64,000 nucleotides of DNA from Novosphingobium piscinae (GTDB lineage Bacteria > Pseudomonadota > Alphaproteobacteria > Sphingomonadales > Sphingomonadaceae), in the NCBI RefSeq assembly GCF_014230355.1, contig NZ_JACLAX010000006.1:62001-126000 (forward strand), written 5' to 3'. The position numbers and the translations under genes were made by a program. Below are positions 1-8,938 of this stretch, piece after piece. How positions within the stretch are numbered: position 1 is the stretch's first letter; every line of letters starts with the position of its first letter. The notes under the pieces were generated by a model. That model saw only the letters and a list, made by a program, of their open reading frames with translations, searched no databases and was not told where the DNA came from.

Positions 1-2088
1 ATAGCGCCAGCCGAGCGAGGCGCGCAGCGGTTCGGCCAGGCGGTAGCGCAGGTTGCCGTTGGCGCGCCACGCGGGGATGCGCGGGAACTGCACGCCCACT
101 GCGCGCGGATCGGCGGTGTTGCGCCTGGTCTTCGCGCTCATCCAGGCGAGGTTGGCATCCACGTCGAGGCCCTTCACCAGCACATCATGACCCTCCAGGA
201 TCAGCTCTGCGCCATACTGCCGGACCAGGTCGACGTTCTGGAATCCGCTGAACAGCGTGTTGTCGGGCAGGGTCCCCTGGAAGCTGAACACCGCGTCCTT
301 CACATCCTGGAAGAACAGGCTGGCCGTGGCCCGGACCGGACCGAAGGCGCGGCGCAGCAGCAGGCTGGCATCGCGTGACTGCTCGGGGCGAAGGAACGGG
401 TTGAAGCTGGTGGCGATCAGGTTGCCCGCCGTGTCCTGGCTGCCCTGGAACAACTCGCCCACGGTGGGAAAGCGGGTGGCCAGCCCCAGGCTGAGCTGCG
501 CCTCGATCCCGCCCGGCAGCGGTCCCTGCAGGCTCAGCTTCGGGCTGACCGCATCGTCGGTCCGGTTGGCGAAGCGGGCATCGACGCGGTTGCCCGCCAC
601 GGCTGTGCCCAGCCCACCGGCAAAGGCCCGCCAGCGGTCGTAGCGCAGGCCGGCGGTGAGAACGACGTCGGCGCCGAGGTCGATCGCATCCTCGGCCCAC
701 AGCCCCCAGATGCTGGTCTTGCCATAGCTCGAATTGGCATAGGTCGCCCCTGCGGCCGTGCGCCAGTTCGTCACGCGGTAGGTATCGGTCGAAGTCGCAT
801 ACTGGTTGGCATCGGCGCCCCAGGCCAGCTTGTGTGCCCCGAGCCGCCGTTCGACCGAGAGGGCCCCGGTGTACCAGCCGGGGTTGTTGGCCAGGGTCAG
901 GCGACCGGCGCCGCTGGCCGCTCCGGTCAGATAGTCGTTCGAAGCGCGGACATCCTGCTTGTCGATCCAGAAGCGCGACAGGTTGAGTGCAACGTCCCAA
1001 CCGGCGAGCGGGCCGGCCAGCTTGAGACCGGCGAGGTACTCGGTGCGGCGGGTGGCTGACATGGTCAGGCCCGAGGCGTTGTAGGTCACCCCGTTGAAGC
1101 TGACATTGCCCTGGTAGACCGGGGCGCCGGTGACGCTGTTGACCAGCCACGAGCGCGGATCGGTCAGGTCCTGACGGGTCTGCCACAGCACGCCCAGCGC
1201 GCTGATCTCCCAGCCGCCGGCGGTTTCGTACCCGATCCGCAGCCGCGCCTGGTCCTGCGTGACGTCAACCGGCGAGGCCGCGCCGAACACCGCGGTTTCG
1301 GCGTTCGTGGCCAGCCCTGTCGGCCGGATCAGGCGGGGATCGACAAAGGCCCCGGTCACGGTTGCCGTCGCCGTACCCGTACCCCGCTGGAGCAGGTTGT
1401 AGGTCATCGACTGGCCGGTGTTCTCGAAGTGACGGAAGCTGGCGCGGACCGACCAGGGGCCGTCCTTCTGCTTGTAGCCCAGCGCCCCCTCCACGCTGTA
1501 GCCGCGGAAGGTCTGGTCGAAGCCGTATTCCTCGAACGGCATGAGCATCGTCTGGACCGTGCCGGTGGCCGACCAGCCCTCGCGCGGGGTCTGGGTGGTG
1601 ACCGAGATCACCCCGCCCATCGCATGGCCGTTGTAGCGGGCGGAATAGGGGCCGTAGACGATATCGAACTGGCGCACCTCGGCCGGGCCGACCACGTTCC
1701 ACTTGGGCGGAAAGTCGAACCGGTTGCCGAGGAAGTTGGAGACGACGAAGCCGTCGACCAGCACGATCGTGCGGGCGCTCTGCACGGTGTTGGCGCCGCG
1801 CATGGCAACCACGGCGTTGTCGTCCCCGGCGAAGCGCTTCCGCACGAAGAAGTTGGGGGTGTACTTCATCAGGTCCTCGACATTGATCGCGTTGATCGCG
1901 TCGAAGTTTTCCTGGTTGAGCGAGATCGCCAGTCCGCGCGGGACCACCGTGACCGGGGTGTCGGTCTGGCCGACGACGATGATCGTGTCGGCGGCGTCGG
2001 CGGTATCAGCTGCGTCGGCTAGGTCGGCGGCGTGGGCACTGGGCGTGGCGAATAGAGCCGTGGCTACGGCGACAAGCGAAGTCTTCAT
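1..2088 (-). CDS. TonB-dependent outer-membrane receptor (C-terminus beyond window)
   Basis: Outer-membrane gated channel that would import a metal complex or other ligand using TonB energy. An open frame of 696 codons runs off the left edge, so the C-terminal strands are missing. It begins with a signal peptide (MKTSLVAVATALF, cleavage near SAHA-AD). A TonB-box-like DTIIVVGQ follows at about residues 35-42. Then comes a plug domain with typical VEDLMKYTPNFFVRK, VAMRGAN and IVLVDGF motifs, and then aromatic-rich alternating beta-barrel segments. The start was chosen for the signal peptide. The DUF2946 gene ends 86 bases upstream on the same strand, so the two are probably co-transcribed. DUF2946 neighbours often suggest copper, but the ligand cannot be read from the sequence. 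Confidence 0.93.
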   Translation of the reverse strand, partial: MKTSLVAVATALFATPSAHAADLADAADTADAADTIIVVGQTDTPVTVVPRGLAISLNQENFDAINAINVEDLMKYTPNFFVRKRFAGDDNAVVAMRGANTVQSARTIVLVDGFVVSNFLGNRFDFPPKWNVVGPAEVRQFDIVYGPYSARYNGHAMGGVISVTTQTPREGWSATGTVQTMLMPFEEYGFDQTFRGYSVEGALGYKQKDGPWSVRASFRHFENTGQSMTYNLLQRGTGTATATVTGAFVDPRLIRPTGLATNAETAVFGAASPVDVTQDQARLRIGYETAGGWEISALGVLWQTRQDLTDPRSWLVNSVTGAPVYQGNVSFNGVTYNASGLTMSATRRTEYLAGLKLAGPLAGWDVALNLSRFWIDKQDVRASNDYLTGAASGAGRLTLANNPGWYTGALSVERRLGAHKLAWGADANQYATSTDTYRVTNWRTAAGATYANSSYGKTSIWGLWAEDAIDLGADVVLTAGLRYDRWRAFAGGLGTAVAGNRVDARFANRTDDAVSPKLSLQGPLPGGIEAQLSLGLATRFPTVGELFQGSQDTAGNLIATSFNPFLRPEQSRDASLLLRRAFGPVRATASLFFQDVKDAVFSFQGTLPDNTLFSGFQNVDLVRQYGAELILEGHDVLVKGLDVDANLAWMSAKTRRNTADPRAVGVQFPRIPAWRANGNLRYRLAEPLRASLGWRY

Positions 2089-2174
2089 GGGTCTGCCCCT
2101 GGGATTGGTATACGTCTGGGGCGCCCACCATGATGGCGGACGCACGGGTCGGACCGGACGGGCCGGTCAGGCGA

Positions 2175-2591
2175 TCAGACGATGGCCGGGGGCGCGCGCA
2201 GCGGTGGGCGCAGATAGGCCGGGCGCTGGGCCCGGGGCACGCGGACCGGCGCGAAGCCGAGCGTGAGCAGGAAGGCAAGCGCCAGTGCCAGCAGGACCGG
2301 CGGGGTGCTGCCCAGTACCGCGAAGGTCAGCGCGGAGTAGGGGCAGGCCGGTGCGGCCTGCTTGCCGGCGGCCTCGTCCGGGTGGCCGGCGCCTTTCTTC
2401 TCCAGCGGGATCGCGATCGTCGCGGGTGCCGCGGGCCCGGAGGCGTCGTTGCACAGCCGGATCGTGATCGTGTTGGCCCCGCTGTCGAGCATGTATCCCG
2501 CCGGGACCACGGCCTTGAGGCACAGCGCTGCGGCCAGGACCAGCAGGGCCAGGGCGCGATGGCGCAGCAGCAGGGCGCGAAGCGGAGACAT
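2175..2591 (-). CDS. DUF2946 family small membrane protein
   Basis: A 138-residue protein of unknown function. One hydrophobic segment follows a basic N-terminus (about residues 12-32). A periplasmic-looking middle holds a Cys in RLCNDAS and the ACPYSAL motif (about residues 92-98). A second membrane helix near 104-124 is followed by a basic, proline-rich tail. The layout and the Cys-Pro motif resemble the DUF2946 family, often found beside TonB receptors and copper-handling genes. It lies directly upstream of such a receptor on the same strand. Its start is 129 bases from the divergent imuA start, so the promoter region is shared with the SOS operon. A role in metal handling is inference from context. 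Confidence 0.72.
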   Translation of the reverse strand: MSPLRALLLRHRALALLVLAAALCLKAVVPAGYMLDSGANTITIRLCNDASGPAAPATIAIPLEKKGAGHPDEAAGKQAAPACPYSALTFAVLGSTPPVLLALALAFLLTLGFAPVRVPRAQRPAYLRPPLRAPPAIV

Positions 2592-2702
2592 GCGGCCGCG
2601 CCGATACGCCTCTGCGCGTCGTCTGTCATGGGGAAAATGACCACCCCGTCCGCCGGCGGGACAGGTCCTGCGGCAGCCCTCTTGATCTCATCCGGACAAT
2701 AG

Positions 2703-2717
2703 GAACATAATAAGAAC
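2703..2717 (+). promoter_or_regulatory. LexA operator (SOS box) of the imuA-imuB-dnaE2 operon
   Basis: On the minus strand these 15 bases read GTTC-TTATTAT-GTTC, an exact match to the alphaproteobacterial LexA consensus GTTC-N7-GTTC. The box ends three bases before the imuA ATG at 2721, so bound LexA would block transcription or initiation. imuA mutasome operons are known members of the LexA regulon. The same box lies 112 bases upstream of the divergent DUF2946 start and could also affect that gene. Confidence 0.85.
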
Positions 2718-2720
2718 ATC

Positions 2721-3533
2721 ATGAGAGTCGCACCCATCCTGTCGCCCGATTCGGGCTCTCTCCCGGCCGCGCCGGTCCTGCGCCACTGGGCCAGCGGGGT
2801 GGCCTCGCTCGACGCGGCGCTGGGCGGCGGTTTCGCGCAGGGCCGGGTCCACGAATTCTATGCCGCCAGCGAAGCCGATGCCGGGGCGGTGCGCGGGCTG
2901 GCGGTGGGGCTCGGCGCCGGCATGGCGGGGCCGGACCGCAGCGTGCTGTGGCTGCGCTGTTCGCGCACGCTGGGCAGGGCGGGGGTGCTCCAGGCCAGCG
3001 GGTGGAGCGACCTGGGCGGCCGGCCGGGCCAGCTGCTGCTGGGGATCGTGCCCGATACGCTCACCCTGCTGCGCAGCGCTGCCGATGCCCTGCGCAGCGC
3101 CGCACCGGGGCTGGTGGTGATCGAGGGCTGGGGGCGCATGGCCGAGCTTGACCTGACCGCCAGCCGCCGCCTCGCGCTCGCCGCCGAGCGCTCCGGGGTG
3201 GCCCTGCTGCTGCTGCGGATCGAGGCGCAGCCGGTGCCGAGCGCGGCCCAGACCCGCTGGCAGGTTGCCTCGGCCCCTTCGCGGGCGCTGCCCGGGCAGG
3301 CGCCCGGCGCGCCGACCTTCGACCTTGTCTTGCTCCGCCAGCGGGCCGGTCCTTGCGGACTCGACTGGCGGCTGGAGTGGCACCGTGATCAATGCAAGTT
3401 CCGTGAGGCGCCGCTACCTGGCGCTGTGGTTCCCGTTCCTGCCGGCCGACCGCTGGCGGATCGAACAGGACGCCAGCGGGACGGAGGAGGCGATGATGCC
3501 GTCGCTGGCCGGAGCGTGCGCAGCGCCGCCTGA
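2721..3533 (+). CDS. imuA: ImuA, RecA-like mutasome accessory protein
   Basis: Accessory factor of SOS-induced translesion mutagenesis, working with ImuB and the polymerase DnaE2 (ImuC). The 270-residue product has the SulA/RecA-like pattern of the family: GVASLDAALGGGFAQGRVHE near residues 24-43, a buried core VLWLRC, and a late TFDLVLLRQRAGPCGLDWRL near residues 195-214. It is the first gene of imuA-imuB-dnaE2 under a LexA box. The ATG at 2721 sits only three bases from the operator and has no strong ribosome-binding site, so the mRNA may be nearly leaderless or the start may lie slightly downstream. The C-terminal 40-50 codons overlap imuB in another frame. Confidence 0.93.
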   Translation: MRVAPILSPDSGSLPAAPVLRHWASGVASLDAALGGGFAQGRVHEFYAASEADAGAVRGLAVGLGAGMAGPDRSVLWLRCSRTLGRAGVLQASGWSDLGGRPGQLLLGIVPDTLTLLRSAADALRSAAPGLVVIEGWGRMAELDLTASRRLALAAERSGVALLLLRIEAQPVPSAAQTRWQVASAPSRALPGQAPGAPTFDLVLLRQRAGPCGLDWRLEWHRDQCKFREAPLPGAVVPVPAGRPLADRTGRQRDGGGDDAVAGRSVRSAA

Positions 3534-4998
3534 GGCTGCGCCGGCTCCGCTGGCCTTCGTCACCCGCGTCGGCGGCGCGCTGCGGCTGGCCGCGGTCGAT
3601 CAAACGGCGCAGCGGCTCGGGATCGTCCCCGGGCTGACCCTGGCCGATGCCCGCGCGCGCCATCCCGACCTGGCCGTGACCGACATGGATCCCGAGGCCG
3701 ACCGCCACTGGCTCGGCCGGCTGGCGCGGCGCTGCCAGGGCTGGTCGCCGCTGGTCACCCCGGTCCCGCCCGACGCGGTGGTGCTGGACATGGCTGGCAG
3801 CGCCCACCTGTTCGGCGGTGAGGCGGCGCTGGCGGCGCTGGTCGACGATACCATGGCCGAGCTGGGCATGACCTGCCGGCTGGCCAGGGCCGATACAGCC
3901 GAGGCCGCGCTGGCCCTGGCCCGCCATGCGCCCGGGCCTGTGACCGACGAGCCGGCTGCCCTGCGCGCCCTGCCGGTGATCGCGCTGGGGCTCGATCCCG
4001 AGGCGACGCTGGCGCTGCGCCGCGCCGGGCTCAGGACCGTGGGCGACCTCGCCGCGCGCCCGGCGGCCAGCCTGGCCGCCCGCTTCGGGGCCGGCGCGGT
4101 CACCGCGCTGCGTCGTCTGCTGGGGGACGAGAGACGCCCGATCGCGCCCATGGCCCAGCCCGCCCCGCTGCGCTTCGAGCGCCGCTTTGCCGAGCCCATC
4201 GCGCACGAGCGCGCTGTCGCCGCCTGCTTCCGCGACCTGCTGGTCGAGGCGGCTGGTGCGCTCGAGCAGCGCGGGCAGGGGGGACGGCGCTTTGTCCTGA
4301 CCCTGCTGCGCAGCGACGGGGCGCGCCACCGCCTGCGGATCGAGACCGGCGCCCCCACGCGCGATCCGGCGCTGGTGCTGCGCCTGTTCGACGAGCGCAT
4401 CGGGGCTTTGGCCGATCCGCTCGATCCCGGGTTCGGCTATGACAGCATCGTGCTGGCCGTGCCCCTGGCCGAGCCGCTTGGCGCCGCGCAACCTGGCCTC
4501 GACGGGCGCGACAGCGCCGCGGCGGTGCTGGCCGAGCTGATCGACCGCTTGAGCACGCGGCTGGGGCCTGGGGGAGTGCTCCGGCTGGTCCCGCACGACA
4601 GCCACATTCCCGAGCGCGGCCAGCAGGCAGTGCCCGCCAGCCGCACTCCGGCGCCGGTGCGTTGGCCGCCGCCGCAGCCCGGTGAACCGCCGCTGCGCCC
4701 GATCGTCCTGTTCGATCCGCCCCAGCCGGTCGAGGTGATCGCCGAGGTGCCCGACGGCCCGCCGCACCGCTTCCGCTGGCGGCGCACACTGCACGAGGTG
4801 CGGCTTTACGAGGGGCCCGAACGGATCGCCGCCGAATGGTGGCGCCGCCGGGGGGGAGAGCTGCCGGGGCAGGGCGGGCTGACCCGTGACTACTACCGGA
4901 TCGAGGATGCCCACGGCCACCGCTACTGGCTGTTCCGCCATGGCCTCTATGACGAGAAACCGGCGCCCCGCTGGTACATGCACGGGCTGTTCGCGTGA
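3385..4998 (+). CDS. imuB: ImuB, Y-family polymerase-like mutasome hub
   Basis: Y-family DNA-polymerase-like protein that in this cassette is thought to be catalytically inactive and to bridge DnaE2 to the beta clamp and ImuA. The N-terminus RRYLALWFPFLPADRWR and the later QTAQRLGIVPGLTLADARAR are typical ImuB sequences. The C-terminus ends in YWLFRHGLYDEKPAPRWYMH, also family-typical. The frame is open further upstream, but homologues start near RRYLALWFPF. I therefore chose the GTG at 3385, preceded by GGAG at 3375-3378; a second GTG at 3403 is possible. Length from 3385 is 537 residues. It overlaps imuA by about 150 bases, which suggests translational coupling. Confidence 0.93.
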   Translation: MINASSVRRRYLALWFPFLPADRWRIEQDASGTEEAMMPSLAGACAAPPEAAPAPLAFVTRVGGALRLAAVDQTAQRLGIVPGLTLADARARHPDLAVTDMDPEADRHWLGRLARRCQGWSPLVTPVPPDAVVLDMAGSAHLFGGEAALAALVDDTMAELGMTCRLARADTAEAALALARHAPGPVTDEPAALRALPVIALGLDPEATLALRRAGLRTVGDLAARPAASLAARFGAGAVTALRRLLGDERRPIAPMAQPAPLRFERRFAEPIAHERAVAACFRDLLVEAAGALEQRGQGGRRFVLTLLRSDGARHRLRIETGAPTRDPALVLRLFDERIGALADPLDPGFGYDSIVLAVPLAEPLGAAQPGLDGRDSAAAVLAELIDRLSTRLGPGGVLRLVPHDSHIPERGQQAVPASRTPAPVRWPPPQPGEPPLRPIVLFDPPQPVEVIAEVPDGPPHRFRWRRTLHEVRLYEGPERIAAEWWRRRGGELPGQGGLTRDYYRIEDAHGHRYWLFRHGLYDEKPAPRWYMHGLFA

Positions 4999-5033
4999 GG
5001 GCTCAAGCCTCTACCAAATTCCCGTCCCCAGCT

Positions 5034-5096
5034 CCGTTCGCCTCGAGCGAAGTCGAGAGGCCGCGCGCGTGTCTCGACTTCGCTCGACACGAACGG
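5034..5096. repeat. Intergenic palindromic repeat (REP-like) between imuB and dnaE2
   Basis: A perfect 16-base inverted repeat (5043-5058 with 5072-5087, core TCGAGCGAAGTCGAGA) encloses a 13-base loop. An outer 7-base pair CCGTTCG/CGAACGG (5034-5040 with 5090-5096) extends it after a two-base mismatch. The motif resembles dispersed palindromes common in sphingomonad intergenic regions. Inside an operon the long stem could pause transcription or stabilise upstream mRNA. Confidence 0.8.
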
Positions 5097-5131
5097 ACGA
5101 GGGGGAGTGGGGCAAGGGAGCGAAGCGGAGC

Positions 5132-8100
5132 ATGATCCCCCCCTTCGCCGAACTCGTCGCGGCGAGCAGCTTCAGCTTCCTGCGCGGCGCCAGCCAGCCG
5201 GGCGAGATGGTGGCGCGCGCGGCGCAGCTCGGCATGGCCGGGATCGGGATCGCGGATCGCAATACCGTGGCCGGGGTGGTGCGCGCCCATATCGCGTGGA
5301 AGGATCTCGGCCTCAGCGAGCAGGGTTTCCGCCTGCTGGTCGGCGCGCGGCTGGTCTTCGCCGACGGCACCCCCGACGTGGTCGCCTATCCCGCGACGCG
5401 CCGCGGTTGGGGCCGGCTCACCCGCCTGCTCACCCTGGGCAACCGCCGGACCGAGAAGGGCGATTGCGAACTCCATCTGCCCGACCTGCTCGACTATGCG
5501 GACGACCTGCTGCTCATCGCCATGGATGCCGACGCGGCCGTGCTGACCACCCTGCGCGCGGCCTGCCCTGACCGCGTCTGGCTGGGTGCGACCATGCTGC
5601 GCGGCGGGGCCGATGCGCGGCGGCTGGCCAGGCTGCGCGCGCTTGCCGCCGAGGCCGGGGTCCCGCTGCTCGCCACCAACGATGCGCTCTACGACCAGCC
5701 CGAGGCGCGGCCGCTACACGATGTCATGACCTGCATCCGCGAGGGCACGACGATCGCCCAGGCCGGGCGCCGCCTGCTTGCCAATGCCGAGCGGCACTTG
5801 AAGCCCCCGGCGGAGATGGCGCGACTGTTCAGGGCCTGTCCCGAGGCGCTCGCCGCCAGCGCCGATCTGCTCGCCCGCGTCACCTTCACCCTCGACGAGC
5901 TGCGCTACGAATACCCGCACGAGCCGGTGCCCACGGGCTGGACCCCACAGGACTGGCTCGAGCACATGGTGCGCGAGGAGGCCGCGCGGCGCTTTCCCGA
6001 AGGCCTTCCCCCGCGCTGGCAGGCGACGATCGACGAGGAGCTGACCCTGATCCGGGCGAAGAGCTACGCCCCCTATTTCCTCACCGTGCACGACATCGTC
6101 CGCCATGCCCGCAGCCTCGATCCGCCGATCCTCTGCCAGGGGCGCGGCAGCGCGGCCAATTCGGTGGTTTGCTACCTGCTGGGGATCACCTCGGTCGATC
6201 CGGTGGCGAACAAGCTGCTGTTCTCGCGCTTCCTGTCCGAGGAGCGCGACGAGCCGCCCGACATCGACGTCGACTTCGAGCACGAGCGGCGCGAGGAGAT
6301 CATGCAGTACGTCTATGCCCGCTATGGGCGTGAGCGGGCCGGGATCGTCGCGACGGTGATCCATTACCGCCCGCGCAGCACGATCCGCGAGGTCGGCAAG
6401 GCGCTGGGCCTGACCGAGGACGTCACCGCGCGGCTGGCCGGGACGATCTGGGGGCAATGGGGCCGCGATCTGCCCGAGGAGCGGGTCGAGCAGGCCGGGT
6501 TCGATCTGGACAACCCCGAGATCGCCCGGCTCAAGGCGCTGGTCGACCAGCTGCTCGACTATCCGCGGCACCTCTCGCAGCACGTCGGCGGCTTCGTCCT
6601 GACCGAGGGGCGGCTCGATGAACTGGTGCCGATCCACAATGCCGCCATGGCGGACCGCACCTTCATCGAATGGGACAAGGACGATATCGACGCGCTGGGG
6701 TTGATGAAGGTCGACGTGCTCGCGCTGGGCATGCTCACCTGTATCCGCAAGAGCTTCGACCTGCTCCGCGCCGAGGGGCTGGGCGATCACGATCTGCAGC
6801 ACGTGCCGCTGGAGGACGCCGAAACCTACCGCATGCTCCACCGGGGAGACAGCATCGGCACCTTCCAGGTCGAAAGCCGGGCGCAGATCGCCATGCTGCC
6901 GCGGATGAAGCCCCGGGAGCTCTACGATCTGGTGATCCAGGTGGCGATCGTGCGGCCCGGCCCGATCCAGGGCGGCATGGTCCACCCCTACCTGCGCCGC
7001 CGCAACGGCGAGGAGGCGGTGGTCTTCCCCAGCCCGGCCCCGCCGCACGACCCCGACGAGCTGCGCGAGGTGCTGGGCAAGACGCTGGGCGTGCCGCTGT
7101 TCCAGGAACAGGCGATGAAGCTGGCCATCGTCGCCGCCGGCTTCACCCCGGCCCAGGCCGACGGGCTGCGCCGCGCCATGGCCACCTTCCGCAACCGCGG
7201 CACGATCAGCCATTACCAGACCCAGCTGATCGAGGGCATGACCCGCCGCGGCTATGACCGCGACTTCGCCGAGCGCTGTTTCGAGCAGATCAAGGGCTTC
7301 GGCGAATACGGCTTTCCCGAAAGCCATGCCCAGGCCTTCGGCTGGCTGGCCTATGTCTCGTCCTGGCTGAAGTGCCGCCATCCGGCGGTGTTCACCTGCG
7401 CGCTGCTCAACAGCCAGCCGATGGGTTTCTATGCCCCGGCCCAGCTGGTCCGCGATGCGCGCGAGCACGGGGTGGAGGTGCGCCCGATCGACATCAATGC
7501 CAGCACCTGGGACTGCACGCTGGAGCGGCAGGACGATGGCGCGCTGGCGCTGCGGCTGGGCTTTTCGCGGATCGACGGGTTCCGCCAGGCCTGGGCCGAG
7601 GCGCTGGTGGCGGCGCGGGCCGGCGGCGTGTTCGCCAGCGTCGAGGATCTTGCCCGCCGCGCCGCCCTGCCGCCCCCGGCGCTGCGCAAGCTGGCCGATG
7701 CCGATGCGCTCGGCTCGCTCGGCCATTCGCGCCGCACCGCGCTGTGGGAGGTCCGCCGCACTCCGCCCGACGAACTGCCGCTGTTCGCCTTCGCCGCCGC
7801 TGTGGAACTGGGGACCGAGCCCGATCCGGCGCTGCCGCCGATGGCGCCGGTGGAGGAGGTGGTGGCCGATTACCAGACCATCCGCCTGTCGCTGAAGGCG
7901 CACCCGCTTGATTTCCTGCGCGTCCGGCTGCGCGGGGAGGGGGTGCTGACCTGCGCCGAGGTCAATGCCGCGCCCGAGGGGCGCCGGGTGCGCGTCGCCG
8001 GGGTGGTGCTGACCCGCCAGCGCCCGGGCAAGGGCAATGCCGTGTTCATCACGATCGAGGACGAGAGCGGGATCGTCAACGCGCTGCTCTGGGCGCGCGA

Positions 8101-8341
8101 TCTGGAACCGCAGCGCGCCGCGGTGATGGCCGCGCGGCTGATGCAGATCGAAGGGATGGTGCAGCGCAGCGAGGAGGGCGTGGTCCACCTGATGGCACGC
8201 CGGATCACCGACCGTTCCGCGCTGCTCGACCGGCTGGGCGAACCTGACGATGCCGCGCCCGGCCCGGACCCGATCCCCGCCTCGGCCCGCCGCCACCCGC
8301 GCGACGTGCGCGTGCTGCCGAAGTCGCGGGACTTTCATTGA
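5132..8341 (+). CDS. dnaE2: DnaE2 (ImuC), error-prone C-family DNA polymerase
   Basis: Error-prone DNA polymerase III alpha-like subunit that extends past lesions during SOS mutagenesis with ImuA and ImuB. The ATG at 5132 gives 1069 residues, the usual DnaE2 size, and starts with the family-typical PPFAELVAASSFSFLRGAS. The order is an N-terminal PHP domain (1-270), a palm with the catalytic PDIDVDF block (376-382, Asp377/379/381), fingers with QVAIVRPGPIQGGMVHPY, and a C-terminal OB fold (RVRVAGVVLTRQRPGKGN, VFITIEDESG). The frame is open upstream of 5132 but that stretch covers the palindromic repeat and looks non-coding. It ends the SOS operon. Confidence 0.96.
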   Translation: MIPPFAELVAASSFSFLRGASQPGEMVARAAQLGMAGIGIADRNTVAGVVRAHIAWKDLGLSEQGFRLLVGARLVFADGTPDVVAYPATRRGWGRLTRLLTLGNRRTEKGDCELHLPDLLDYADDLLLIAMDADAAVLTTLRAACPDRVWLGATMLRGGADARRLARLRALAAEAGVPLLATNDALYDQPEARPLHDVMTCIREGTTIAQAGRRLLANAERHLKPPAEMARLFRACPEALAASADLLARVTFTLDELRYEYPHEPVPTGWTPQDWLEHMVREEAARRFPEGLPPRWQATIDEELTLIRAKSYAPYFLTVHDIVRHARSLDPPILCQGRGSAANSVVCYLLGITSVDPVANKLLFSRFLSEERDEPPDIDVDFEHERREEIMQYVYARYGRERAGIVATVIHYRPRSTIREVGKALGLTEDVTARLAGTIWGQWGRDLPEERVEQAGFDLDNPEIARLKALVDQLLDYPRHLSQHVGGFVLTEGRLDELVPIHNAAMADRTFIEWDKDDIDALGLMKVDVLALGMLTCIRKSFDLLRAEGLGDHDLQHVPLEDAETYRMLHRGDSIGTFQVESRAQIAMLPRMKPRELYDLVIQVAIVRPGPIQGGMVHPYLRRRNGEEAVVFPSPAPPHDPDELREVLGKTLGVPLFQEQAMKLAIVAAGFTPAQADGLRRAMATFRNRGTISHYQTQLIEGMTRRGYDRDFAERCFEQIKGFGEYGFPESHAQAFGWLAYVSSWLKCRHPAVFTCALLNSQPMGFYAPAQLVRDAREHGVEVRPIDINASTWDCTLERQDDGALALRLGFSRIDGFRQAWAEALVAARAGGVFASVEDLARRAALPPPALRKLADADALGSLGHSRRTALWEVRRTPPDELPLFAFAAAVELGTEPDPALPPMAPVEEVVADYQTIRLSLKAHPLDFLRVRLRGEGVLTCAEVNAAPEGRRVRVAGVVLTRQRPGKGNAVFITIEDESGIVNALLWARDLEPQRAAVMAARLMQIEGMVQRSEEGVVHLMARRITDRSALLDRLGEPDDAAPGPDPIPASARRHPRDVRVLPKSRDFH

Positions 8342-8599
8342 GGGTAGGGGCCTCGCCCGGCGAGCCTTGCGCAGGCATGATCTGCGTGGATTTCCCAGCG
8401 AGGTGGATAGATTCCGGCCAAAAGGGGTAAGCCGCCGCCGCGAGACCTAGTGGGACCTGATCGGTTATCCTGCTTTGTCCTGCAGTCGGCGATTGAGGCT
8501 TGATATCCCAGCCGTTCGTTCGGCCGCACCCGGAACCCGACGAACGGCGTTCCAAAAGGACAAGTTCAGAAGCCCCAGGTTGCACACTTCCGATCACGG

Positions 8600-8938
8600 A
8601 TGCGGAGCACGGCGATGACAGGGAGAAGGTTCTGGCCGCTTCCCCGGGAAGACTCCCCAGCCATTTCCGTGCTCTTGTCGGACCGCAGAAAATTCATCGG
8701 CCTTGCCCGGCGCGGAGGGCGGGCAAAGCGCTACTGGGCCCTCCAGCAAGCCACTATCGCGACCTGCGGGATGGTGGCCGCGATCGAGCTGGATGCCCGC
8801 TTCATCCGTCGCAAGGTGGGCAGTCAGTACGATGGCGCGATTGACCAAGCCATGGCTTACGCCCTTAGCATGGAAAGACCATCATGGTTTGGCAGATTGT
8901 TCCGCTCAAGGGCTCGGAAGAATTTCGATTCGGCATGA
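8600..8938 (+). CDS. Uncertain small hypothetical protein
   Basis: A 112-codon frame whose middle and C-terminus (ATIATCGMVAAIELDARF, GAIDQAMAYALSMERP) look protein-like, while the first 25 residues do not. It overlaps the next gene by 55 bases in another frame and has no convincing ribosome-binding site. No family was recognised. The 258 bases before it (8342-8599, after dnaE2) hold no gene or clear signal that I can see. It could be a decayed gene or a chance frame. Confidence 0.25.
   Translation: MRSTAMTGRRFWPLPREDSPAISVLLSDRRKFIGLARRGGRAKRYWALQQATIATCGMVAAIELDARFIRRKVGSQYDGAIDQAMAYALSMERPSWFGRLFRSRARKNFDSA

Noticed and set aside
3061..4983. 640-codon open frame on the minus strand
   Set aside because: It lies antisense to imuB, is rich in Gly/Arg/Pro as expected of a shadow frame in high-GC DNA, and shows no family resemblance.
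5714..8338. 874-codon open frame on the minus strand
   Set aside because: Antisense to dnaE2, whose motifs are unmistakable; the translated text is low-complexity and unlike a protein.
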